A stretch of DNA of 64,000 nt, taken from assembly GCA_030248295.1 (NCBI GenBank), contig JASANH010000085.1:269536-333535 (forward strand). Direction: 5' to 3'. The position numbers and the translations under genes were made by a program. The first letter of the stretch is position 1, and every line of letters starts with the position of its first letter. Origin of the DNA: Mesodorylaimus sp. YZB2_4. Lineage: Eukaryota > Nematoda > Enoplea > Dorylaimida > Dorylaimidae. This document shows, one piece after another, positions 47,134 through 56,876 of the stretch. The notes under the pieces are model-generated. The model was not told the origin of the DNA and did no database searches. It was given only the letters and a program-made list of their open reading frames with translations.

Positions 47134-48056
47134 ATCGTGTTTTTCATATCCAAGGCAAAGTTCCATGTAAAAGAGTCTTGGAACAGGGGAAGAGGACAAA
47201 GCTATCTACCAGGGATTATAGACATAGAGTATGCGCGAGTGTGACATGAAGAACAGAAAGATGTAACGTACATGACTCAAAATCAGGATCTAGAAAACAA
47301 ATAAAAAACTGTTGAGGTATGCTGTATGTACAGTAAGTCTTTGGCACGAGGCTGATACTACAGTGCATGACAAACGCGAGTCACTTTGTGAGGGGCATAT
47401 TTTTTCGATGCATCTGCTACTATGCATGCCTGCCGGTATCCGGTGAATGTTTTACTGTTCAAAAATTTACCGCAAATTTTATTGTTTCTATGAAGCACGC
47501 AGCTCTAGTTCCTGGTTCTGTCAGCCTTTTCAAATTTGATGCGAGAGCGCCATGGTGGTCAGGCCATATGAGTTTTGATAACTGTGTCATACAGTGACCA
47601 TGCCACATCTGGCCTGCTGAATAGCAAGGTGGCAGTGTTTGCATACCTCATAGCAAAAGGGCAATCTCCAATGCACTTAATAAAACGAAGTGCCTAAGCC
47701 GAACAATATTCGACGCAGTCCTGAAATGTGATCCATTCGTTCCACTGAAGCAAATTGTTTTGTCATTTAATGGGCATAAAAAGAATTGATATTCCATCCA
47801 TATTTTATGTTTTTTTGCTGTCATATGATATGCTTTCTTTTGGAAGCTACAAATGAGAGAAAAGCGAGCTCTGTGATGTTGTACCCATCGCATGTTAGAT
47901 TTCAAAAATGTCTGAAGATCTTCAGAAGTTTCAAAGCGAACTTTTACACTTACGGACGAGGTCAATGGCCTGGAACACAGATTTCTTGAATTCAAAAGTT
48001 TTGACAACGTCCACCAGTCTCGTGAGCCTGATCAAAGTTTTGAAAACAAGTTGAAT
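47134..48056. other. Spacer between GPCR and channel gene
   Basis: Nothing supported. A 119-codon minus ORF at 47648-48007 has no recognised domain. Confidence 0.3.
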
Positions 48057-50367
48057 ATGTTTCAGTCTGATTTAAAGAAGCTAAGTTACAAGAAGCAGTT
48101 TCAGAGGCAGATTGCAACAGTAAGTATCTAGCACTGCTTGATGTGCTCAATGTGTTTGAGATTAACGTGGGCTAAGCAGTTTATTAGGCTCGATCAGAGA
48201 GGGTTTATGGGATGGCCTTATCACTGGATAAAGTTTTTTCGGAAAAGTACAGTATGTCAGTGTTTAAGTGTATACAGTAGTGCCTCGAAGCTTAAAAATT
48301 TAACAACCTAATACAAGTGTCACATAAGCCTCCTCTTTGGGCCTTGCAACCGCCTTGCATATACTGTAGGCAGGCGCTAGCGCTAGATCAATCCCGCAGC
48401 AGAAAATGTGGACCACTTTATGAATACGCAGATAGCATGGCTTGCCAAATCGCCAACAATGTCACTGGAATTAACGGCCTCAAAGAAGCTATAACAAGCC
48501 GGCATCGAGACGTCAGATTAGTTTGGGCTTTTCTACTGTTCATCGGAATTGGAGCGACAATATTTTTCCTATGTGAAACAACGTTGGAATACCTTGCGTA
48601 ACCGAGAGCCACCAAAGTAAGATGTCCACCTCGCACTGTGATGCTCTGCCAATCAACCGTAAACGACCTGGGCTTCCTCTTATCCGTTTCAATAGCTGCC
48701 ACTAGAACACTGCAGGCACGACCAGTCTGAATACCTGGTTCTGGTTTGTCATGTTGCGTCTGCGCCTGTCCTTAGCTACCCCACAATAGGTGCACCAGGG
48801 GTTATCAGATGTTCACGAAAGCTACAGATGCTTTAAAACCTGAGACCACGAAGGGTACCTCGCAAAATAGGACAGTGAGGTCTACTGAATTCGCATTTCT
48901 GCTTGTATCCGATTGGTCCTCAATAAATGTCATTCCTGATTAGATGTACTTGGACAAACAAGCCATCTACGATTATCCGCCAATCGTACTGTGCAACGAA
49001 GCTTGGTTCGACACTGACAAGACCAACGGATTGAGTCTGTCAACGGACGGCTTACTATTCCTTAGGTTATTGGTACGATGGAAAAGAGCTGAAAAATGTC
49101 AGTGCAGTGAGAGAAGATTCTTCAGCTTCTATCGACGCCACAGCTCCGGAACGATAATTGACTGTGTAAAAGGCGGAATAGCCCCACATTGGAGAAGATA
49201 CCGCGGGGAGCGGATCACCTAGTCCCCTCAGGCAGGTCACCTAGTCGTAGGTGCCCGAGTCATCAACCCGACGGGTTTCAGCCTCGCCTGGAGGAGCGTA
49301 TCGAGCGGCCAACGAAGGCAACTGATACGCTGTATGCGGCGGCCAGTCAAGGCAACTGCATACTGCTCCGTGCATAAGGCGGCCAGTTAAGGCAACCAAA
49401 TGCACTACCTTCTCCACAGGCCAAACACGCCTACTACAACTGTTACAAAGAGATATCAGTACATCTTCGAGCTGAGGAAGGCTATTAGGCCTTCTCTCAA
49501 AGTGAAGCTCCATCTACATTATAAAGGAAGGGAGGCCAATCGTTTCTAAGGTGTTTTCCCTCAACAAAGCCGTCTGCTATCTTTATCTTTTCAAATTAGA
49601 CTCAGTAGATGACAGACTCGGAATAGAGAGGGACACTGATAGAATACTCGTCAGTTTCACTGATGAGACTCGCAATATTCTACGAACCCTGTCACCGAAT
49701 TGGTTTCTCTACCTTCATTTCGCTCGATCATTGCCCATTATCCTTCGCGCAAATACTGGGCACATTTTTGAAGATAAACTGCCAGAAATACATTGATTTA
49801 AAGAAAAATGATTCTTCTTGCGTTCATTCGGCGGAAGTAGAAGCTAGTGGCTACTCAACTTCAACTTGTTCGGCTGATTGCCAAAGTATGATGCACACTT
49901 ACCGTCAGACGCATGGAACTTGTCACAGAATGTGGATGGTCGGCGTGGGCATAAACGGCGTTTGACCTTAACAGACTGATGTAATCTTTTAGAAACTAGG
50001 CTTTCAGGCAACAAAACCACTCAAGAGCTAAAAGACCATTGCGCCGAGCAGTGTCCACCCGAATGCGAGAGAACAATTTACCAGGCAATCATAGAAGGAG
50101 CGGAAGATATCGTTTTTATTTGTTTCCAATGGTAAGCCAATTGAGGCAATGCAAAAGAGAAATATGTCGGTAACCGCCATCGATATTTATCACGGTGCGG
50201 TGCAGGAAGGCGGAATACAGATATTCGCAGAAGTGAACGCTTACACATTCACAGCATTGGTAACCAATATCGGTGGGACTTTAGGGCTTTTTGTTGGAGG
50301 CACAGTTATGACTTTCGTGCAATTTTTATTATTTTTCGTAGGATATAGGCCAGAGAAACATAAGTGA
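48057..50367 (+). CDS. DEG/ENaC-family sodium channel, exon order only partly resolved
   Basis: Two-TM cation channel subunit (degenerin/acid-sensing family). Recognised pieces: first exon 48057-48119; 48374 to about 48597 with the intracellular NNVTGINGLKEAI and TM1 VWAFLLFIGIGATIFFL; about 48944-49080 with the pre-finger YDYPPIVLCNEAWF (family pattern FPxVTxCN); about 49590-49960 with extracellular sequence and GYSTSTCSADC; about 49998-50125 with the Cys-rich HCAEQCPPECERTIY; 50140-50367 with YTFTALVTNIGGTLGLFVGG and the rest of TM2. Stop TAG/TGA-type end at 50365-50367. The join after TM1 (donor GTAACC in phase 2 against an acceptor before a phase-0 exon) does not keep frame, so a small exon was missed or the gene is damaged. 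Confidence 0.7.
49290..49405. repeat. Imperfect direct repeats inside the channel gene
   Basis: GCGGCCAGTCAAGGCAACTG, GCGGCCAGTTAAGGCAACC and GAGCGGCCAACGAAGGCAAC occur in a row at roughly 45-bp spacing, probably intronic. Confidence 0.55.
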
Positions 50368-51248
50368 GGTTTTCTGATTTTGTCATTTGCTGCAACTAAG
50401 GCGCATTTATTCTTACTAATGACATTCATATTGCCTAAGTGAGTGAGGATGCAGGCGTAGCCGCCTTGTGCATATCTTGTCATGCACCATATTCAGTTTT
50501 TTGTATTTGGAAGGTTATCCTGACAATATTTCTCACACAGCATCCACTTACGATTTTCGACTTACTCACTTACAAGTACAGTACCACAGGACAGTGGTCG
50601 GGGGCTTATAAAATTTTGTACTTAATATGTTCCAGTAGTAACTATTATTACAGGTCTAATCGAATTACTAAAAACGTGCTCAGCCTTATCACATTGCCCT
50701 ATTCAAACAGTGCATGCCTTTGTCACTTTGCGGCACTGCAGTCATGACTGCTGGATTTCTTTGTTCGCTACTAAAACAGGCACTCACGCAGAATTTGAGC
50801 GAGATGAGTCAGCATTCCTACACTGGAAATGGAATGGCCTTCGGCATTTCAATCGTGAACACCCAATAAGGTTAGGAATTCGCGCACTTCATACATGAAT
50901 GCAGTACAATACCATAGCAGGTCACAAAAATCTCTTACAAGTGAGTCAGGGTTGTAAAAGGCCATAAAATATTTCAACAACAAATTCAAAATTGTAATTT
51001 TGCAATTTGAGGAATGGACCATTAAAGTGTCTTCAGACGCGGGCGCTGAGACTATTTTGAGTAACGGCATTAGGTTTATTGTATTCTGTCCAGCGCGTAG
51101 GCAGTAAATGGCTCGCGCATGATCGACCGTGGTAGCATTCCGGAGCGAATTTTCTGTCGCACGTCAGATCACCACAGACGTTTAGTTCGGCGATGAGAGT
51201 TGCATGCATCCACCAGTATATCATAATCGATCTTGGACCCTGAGCAAC
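50368..51248. other. Spacer, nothing recognised
   Basis: Short ORFs only; no domain or repeat structure recognised. Confidence 0.3.
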
Positions 51249-51526
51249 ATGAGTCCCCAATGCTGTTGGCTGATTATCGTGGCCGTATCATTGTTTGTAA
51301 ACTGTAAGTTGTGGCGTGATTCGAATCTACTACTGGTTTCTTGTATTGCATTATGACTCTAGGTGGACAGTGCCAATGGGTGCCTAATTTTTCACAGTGG
51401 CCAGAAAAGATCATTCGAGAAAGAAACTTTATTGGTCCTGAGCGAGGCATTGACAGTCAACGCCCTTTGACAAGATTGTCGGGCATGCTACTAAGTCTCG
51501 ACATCCTAGTTACTCTCAGCAAGTAA
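51249..51526 (+). CDS. Small putative secreted protein (2 exons, about 72 aa)
   Basis: Exon 51249-51303 encodes a signal peptide (MSPQCCWLIIVAVSLFVN), donor GTAAGT, acceptor CTCTAG, then 51363-51526 in phase: CGQCQWVPNFSQWPEKIIRE onward, stop TAA. Clean donor and acceptor with matching phase support it. No family recognised; it may be the first two exons of a longer gene, because the second exon is not closed by a distinctive end. Confidence 0.45.
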
Positions 51527-52896
51527 CAACCAATTTCGACCTCCCATAATGGAGGTTGCAACTATCATGAGGATCAAACTCGCTCACTGTTTGACCTCAA
51601 GGTCTTTTCCTTTTTCCCAAATGCATATTTTATTTCATCACAATATTGTCTGCGACTTCGCATTTTTCTTATGTTCATTCTTATTAAAATAAAAATGAGG
51701 CCACTTTCATCGACTGGTTTGGCATTTGGTACAGTCACGCGCACTGACGCGAGCCAAGTGTTTTCCAGTTGTCTCTGATCTGATGAGGTTTCCATTTTGA
51801 TGTCAACCATCTTATGGACCTGGAGGCATGCTATACATGCTCGCATAAGTCTAGGCATGCGATTTCAAAGGGGCACGCTAATAAATAGGTGGCATAATCA
51901 AATAAGGTTTCTGCGCATCCCTTGTGTGCTTGTTTTTCGAAACCTAAAAGCATGGCACTGGCAGAACGGGACGCAAGGAGGCCTGCAAATGCGGTGAACA
52001 GGGATAACACTAAAGCTTGAGCCCATCTGAAATGGGAGAAAAGTGCGCTCGCCCAAACCTACATTTGCTACGATTTCGGTGGCATTTTTCCAACCACGCA
52101 GTCACAATAGGCACAAGAATAATTTGTGTACTCGTAATTTTGTTAATACTATACAGTGCTGGCATGCGAATTATTGCATCCGGAGCACTCCCCGGATTTT
52201 GTCTGAATTCCATTCCCTCAAAAACTCTTTTGGCCGCAGTAGCGGCAGCCGGAAAATTCTGTTTTTCAGGCGATCTGGTTACAACTGGCATTTTAAATTG
52301 TTTGTTGACTCCCTGGGCCAATCAGTTTGAAAAAAGATCCTCTACTTGACCATGTTTCAGGTATAATTTATTTTTAGGTCGCACATGCTGTTTGGCAAAT
52401 CATTCCGACTAAACATCGGAAAGACAAACACGGCCCAGACAGTCAGGTATGCATTACCCCACTGACTGTGAGATTGACAAATGCCCACTCAACATATGAC
52501 TCATGACAATATTTAGGGTGAAGGTGTGGCACGCATCAAAATTCTATAAAAGCTTATTTACTCCGCGAACGATACACATGCCAGAACTGTACCAATTTTG
52601 TGATCAAGTATGTAGGTACTTGATAGATTGCTGTTTGTCCCAGGCATCATTCACATCACTTGCTCCAGAGACGACCTCGCAAATAAGGTTGGCATTCAGT
52701 ATGATCTCTTTGTTTGGTGACATGTTTATCTTCTTTCTGAACTTAAGGAAAATGCCAAAAGGATATAAACCCACGCAAACATACCATACAATGTTATTTT
52801 TATATACTGTATCTGGCATAAGTATAAAAAGGACTGTTTTGCCAGTTTTGGTCAAACCCTGCCACATTTTTGGTCAACTGCGGTGAAACTAAAATA
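51527..52896. other. Unresolved region, possible exons
   Basis: A hydrophobic stretch (IICVLVILLILYSAGM) at 52115-52165 on the plus strand and a spliceable-looking piece at 52380-52446 (VAHAVWQIIPTKHRKDK, followed by GTATGC) hint at a membrane protein, but no consistent model could be built. Confidence 0.2.
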
Positions 52897-53325
52897 ATGC
52901 TTTCTTTCCTCGCTGTTGTTTTTGTCTGCGCCATCTGCGGTGCTAATGCTGCCTTCGAATATCCAGCCCGTTACTCCGGCTTTGGCGATGTGAACGGTGA
53001 CGGGAAAGCCGATTTCTGCAAGTTCATGTGCCCGAAACTCGTGTGCGCTGAAACGGATGTGATTTTTTGCTGTCATTTATCGGGAAGTGTCGATGAATGC
53101 GGGTATAGATCACCCCCTGGAATGGAAGCGGGCAAAACTGGGCGACCAGCCACTCTGATCGATGCTAATGGCGATGGGCGTGCGGATTTCTGTCGTCTCC
53201 TGACTCCACCACAAGGCGGCGAACCAATTCCATATTGCAGGATCGCGGGGCCGGATGGATGGACCCAAGAGGAGGTCGACTTCCGATCCGCACCTGCAAA
53301 ACCAATTTTCAGAAGGCGCTTGTAA
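52897..53325 (+). CDS. Secreted Cys-rich FG-GAP/VCBS-like protein (142 aa)
   Basis: Signal peptide MLSFLAVVFVCAICGANA, then two repeats with the calcium-loop pattern DVNGDGKADFCKF and DANGDGRADFCRL, each about 55 residues with conserved Cys (CCHL, YCRI). Such D-x-[ND]-G-D-G-x-x-D loops occur in FG-GAP/VCBS repeats of integrins and bacterial lectin-like proteins; here the repeats stand alone on a small secreted protein. The start is placed at the ATG that begins the hydrophobic leader. Codon use is GC-richer than the flanks. Function unknown; extracellular calcium or sugar binding is an inference. Confidence 0.7.
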   Translation: MLSFLAVVFVCAICGANAAFEYPARYSGFGDVNGDGKADFCKFMCPKLVCAETDVIFCCHLSGSVDECGYRSPPGMEAGKTGRPATLIDANGDGRADFCRLLTPPQGGEPIPYCRIAGPDGWTQEEVDFRSAPAKPIFRRRL

Positions 53326-54210
53326 GAAGTGAGGTCAAATGAAATTACTGATCGTGAGGAACATACACCATGACTCGTCGTCAGCATGAGCCCTATTTTG
53401 TGTCCCCTCTTTACACTAGTATGTACTGTATATACCCGTAGAATAGCTCCAAAAATGTCAAGGAACTTCTCAATGCAACTTACACTCATAGATGTCATTT
53501 TTTTGTGGGCGTTTTAAGTGATATCTATTTTTCTTAATTTGCTAATAAACGTTGTTAAAATTTGAAGTACTCCTGTTAATTATGCGCAAAAGTCATCATA
53601 AACCGTCAACGCCCCAGGTTTCTCAAAATACGTAAACAAGTTGATGAAATTGTGTTCTGTGAATATGTACACAGCCAGTGTTCTTGTTGACTCATTTATG
53701 ACTGCGTATTCAGTTCACATAACTCTTACCTAATGCACTGGGCACAGAAACACAGATGATCTAACGATAGTGCCAGACTACTGAAGAGATGTGAAGTAAG
53801 TACTGTACTGTATACAGTACCTACCTTGACACCTACCCGTCGACCCGACCTACCCTGCATACGTGCATGCTATCCACAGGGGTGCAATCGTCATTAAGCG
53901 AACCACAGAAAATAAAGTATGGAAGCAAGTTGGCTTCCGTTTTTTGATAGTAGTGTTCTGCCTTCCACACAGATATCTGCACACCTTAGCTGATCTAGTT
54001 ATGCATGTAGGATCCCTTCAAAAATTCTTAGCATCGTCTGTCATTACTAGAACTTGGGAGTATGGCATCGCTGTAGTGAAGTTGAACATCACGGAGCAGA
54101 ACGCGAAGCAAGATAGCGCTGTACAGAAAGCATGGACGTTTCACCCCATCGAGAAGCAATCATCAACACACTGGCAGCCACAAACACACAAGTAGAAGGG
54201 CAAGGCAAAG
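53326..54210. other. Spacer with a weak ORF
   Basis: A 110-codon ORF at 53863-54195 (+) has no recognised domain. The region also has clustered TACAGTAC/GTACTGTA palindromes (53795-53820). Confidence 0.3.
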
Positions 54211-54211
54211 T

Positions 54212-54604
54212 GTAAAGGCGCGTTCACATTGGCAGGCCCAACCGAGCCAGCCGAGCCACCTCAGCCGAGCTGGCTGAGCCGACCGCAGCCGAGCCAGCCG
54301 AGGATTCGACGCTTTGTTCACATTGACTTTGCGGTTGTTGCGGCTTGCGGTTGGCGCGGCTGCGGTTGGTGCGGTTTGCGGCTGATGCGGCCAGTGCCTG
54401 ACGCGCGCCTCGGTCCTGATGCAATGTGAACGTGTTCAGCCCAGCCGCAGCAACCGCAAACCGCAAGCTTACCTGGCCGAGCTGGCCGCAAACCACTCAG
54501 CCGCTGCGGTTCTAATGTGAACAAAGATAGGTTACGTGGTCGCTGCGGTTTGCTCGGTTTGCTCGGCGGCCGCAGCAACCGCAGCCAATGTGAGCCCGCC
54601 TTAA
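54212..54604. mobile_element. GC-rich MITE with inverted ends
   Basis: The left end TAAAGGCGCGTTCACATTGG and the reverse complement of the right end TAAGGCGGGCTCACATTGG match closely. Inside, GCGGTTGC/GCAACCGC and CAGCCGAGC words recur on both strands together with repeated TTCACATTG. No ORF of note. It ends 54 bp before the retrotransposon LTR. Confidence 0.75.
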
Positions 54605-54657
54605 GGAAGCGTTGAACTGCCTGCGGTTCCATCGTGCACTTGAAATAACGGATACAC

Positions 54658-55143
54658 TGTTACGTAATAATGTATCCTTGCTTGACATCCTTGGCCTAGG
54701 TCCCGTGACGTTTCCCCCTCCCCCACATGGTTGATCCCCCCCACTGAGACGATTTCCCCAATGTGTCGTTTTGTGATGGGTGTACTGTTGTGAAATGCAT
54801 CATTCCATGTCAATGAGTGCCATAGCTTATGCCTTGAGTGCTCTTTTCTATGTTAGGAAGACACCCCCCATCTTTATTGGATGTATGCCAGTTACATGGC
54901 CAAGTATCTTGCTTGCCGCCCCGTGGCCGCACCCTAGTCTGCCTGTCTAGCCTGTTTCCTGTTTCCTGTCAGCTCGGCGTCGTGCCGTCTCATGAGTGAC
55001 TCGGTCAGTTATTGCTGTGTGTGTGCTCGTGTGTGGTTGTTTCGTGCGTGATCCCGCTAGGTGGCTAGTAAAGGACTGCTCTCTAGCGTGGGTTGCTTCG
55101 TATTTCGCAATAGCTCTGGGGAAGCCACAGCCAGCTTCCTACA
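54658..55143 (+). mobile_element. 5' LTR of a Ty3/gypsy retrotransposon (tentative borders)
   Basis: A TGTTACG start (54658) and a CTACA end (55143) give the TGT..ACA borders expected of an LTR, and a tRNA-like primer site follows one base later. The right-hand LTR is outside the window, so borders cannot be confirmed by comparison. Confidence 0.5.
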
Positions 55144-55144
55144 A

Positions 55145-55163
55145 TGGTTCCCATGCCGGATCG
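55145..55163 (+). other. Primer-binding site
   Basis: TGGTTCCCATGCCGGATCG starts with TGG (pairs with CCA). Its complement looks like a tRNA 3' end with the T-loop sequence TTCGATC and acceptor bases up to CCA. The tRNA species was not identified. Confidence 0.55.
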
Positions 55164-55292
55164 AAAACGGAGGTCCGTGTGTGAGTATTGATCAAGTATT
55201 TTCGAGTTATTAGTGATCGAATTTTCGTCGAAGTCAATTTTTGAATTTTTCGTCAAAGTTTCGTGTCGAATTATCGTACCTTGGTGACAGGC

Positions 55293-56876
55293 ATGGCCGA
55301 CCAAGGAGGCAATTTAGTCAACCCGGATTTGGAAAATCAGCCCGCCGATGATCATTCCGGCGATCAGAATGAACAGCCTGATCAGAACGATCAGAACGGA
55401 CAAGTCGATGGCGGTGGTCAAGTCGAGGCCCCGCCCCAGCAGCAAGCAGTCGCCGACGGTGCTCTCCCAGAGCAGGTGAGACGCCAGTTGGCCGAGTTGG
55501 AAGCACAACGTCGAGAATTGGAATTGCGTGCAAAGGAATTGGAAATTGAAGATCGATTATTGATAGCCGAACGTCAGCGGCACAAGGAAGAGGACGAAAG
55601 ACGACGAAGGGAGGACCGACGTCGGGAACAGGAAGAAGAACGGCTGCGTCGAGAACAGCAGCAATTGTTGGACGAACGTGCCAGGCAGCGAGAGGAAGAT
55701 CGATTGTATCGCGAACGGGTCCAGCAACTCGACAAAGCAGTCGGCGATTTGGTCAATCGGCAGAAAGAAGTATTGGACAGGGTAAGCCAGCCACCAGTTT
55801 TGCCCTCTAGTCAGAATGAGAGTGGGTCTGGCAGTACCAGTTCTCAGCAGCGAGATAGTGGGTCAGCGACAGGCTCTGGTCCCACCAGTACCAGTGGTAA
55901 TCGGACTGCGCCCATCAGTGATCGAAATTTGCTCATCGATTTTGGCCCACCCCAAGATTGCACGCCCACGAGCATAGATCGTTGGTTCACGTGGCAAGAA
56001 ATATTGTCGAATAATGATTTCGAATTTTGGCAAAGTTTTCTGACGGCTTTGGCGCCCCGCGCTCAGCGAGAAGTGGACGAGGCGCGAGATCTGCCTACAG
56101 TACGCCATGCAGCACGAGTGGCTGCGACCGCCATCGCTCAGTTGGAAATTTCAGCAGCGTTCGGCCCATCGACGGGTTTCATGCGATTTTGGCTCCAAGA
56201 AAATCGACAGCCGCGAGAAGGACAGCCTGATTTGGTGAAATGGTATGTCCCATTGCCACTCGCGATACAGTATCTGAATCCAGCAACGAGACGCCCATTG
56301 GTCAAAGATCCAGTCACGGGTAAGTACATTACGAGTTCTCAAGCGGCCCGCCATGTTGCCTTCCAGGACCAGCCCAGTGACCAAGAGCAGGAGGATTCTG
56401 TCCAATGGTTGGAAGACTACAATGCCGCGTACGATCAGCTTATGCGAGAAAAGAATGCGGCGGCCAATCAGGTTGAGGCCCCGCCTCCTGTGGCTCAACC
56501 CCCCGCTCCGATTGGTCGAACGGAAAGTGCGTCACCAATGGACGCCCAATTAGTGTCAGTCGTCAAGAAAAAGCTACAGAATACGGTACAAGCCATGCAC
56601 ATCACCCAGCAAGCGTTGGTACAAGCGATGCAAGCGTCGCAAGCATCGGCGCAAGCCCAGCAAGCGTCGATCCATCAATCATTGGTCGATTTGGTAGCTG
56701 CAATTAGTCCATCAATCAAGAAAAAAGGAAGAAGAAACGTCCTCTGGTCCCACCAGGTCGAACTGCAGTGTCAGATACGACGGATCATTCGGACGATGAA
56801 TCAGTGGAGGTGGCATCCAGTGTTCAACGCCGGCGAGAGAAGCACAATGCCGATGCCCCGCCCCCTGGCCACTTAA
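55293..56876 (+). CDS. Retrotransposon ORF1, coiled-coil Gag-like (527 aa)
   Basis: Starts MADQGGNLVNPDLENQPADD at the first good ATG after the primer site. Residues 1-60 are Asp/Gln/Asn-rich. About 70-170 is an uninterrupted charged coiled coil of RRxxEEERLRREQ type. About 175-215 is Ser/Gly-rich. 220-400 is a globular part with WFTWQEILSNNDFEFWQSFL and aromatic-rich segments. The end is Ala/Gln-rich. No zinc knuckle and no recognised capsid fold here; those lie in ORF2. ORF1 therefore extends Gag at the N-terminus and may act as a matrix-like domain (inference). It overlaps ORF2 by about 165 nt. Confidence 0.75.
   Translation: MADQGGNLVNPDLENQPADDHSGDQNEQPDQNDQNGQVDGGGQVEAPPQQQAVADGALPEQVRRQLAELEAQRRELELRAKELEIEDRLLIAERQRHKEEDERRRREDRRREQEEERLRREQQQLLDERARQREEDRLYRERVQQLDKAVGDLVNRQKEVLDRVSQPPVLPSSQNESGSGSTSSQQRDSGSATGSGPTSTSGNRTAPISDRNLLIDFGPPQDCTPTSIDRWFTWQEILSNNDFEFWQSFLTALAPRAQREVDEARDLPTVRHAARVAATAIAQLEISAAFGPSTGFMRFWLQENRQPREGQPDLVKWYVPLPLAIQYLNPATRRPLVKDPVTGKYITSSQAARHVAFQDQPSDQEQEDSVQWLEDYNAAYDQLMREKNAAANQVEAPPPVAQPPAPIGRTESASPMDAQLVSVVKKKLQNTVQAMHITQQALVQAMQASQASAQAQQASIHQSLVDLVAAISPSIKKKGRRNVLWSHQVELQCQIRRIIRTMNQWRWHPVFNAGERSTMPMPRPLAT

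Noticed and set aside
53863-54195. 110-codon ORF as a gene
   Set aside because: No domain, no signal peptide, no splice structure, and ordinary length for chance in this composition.
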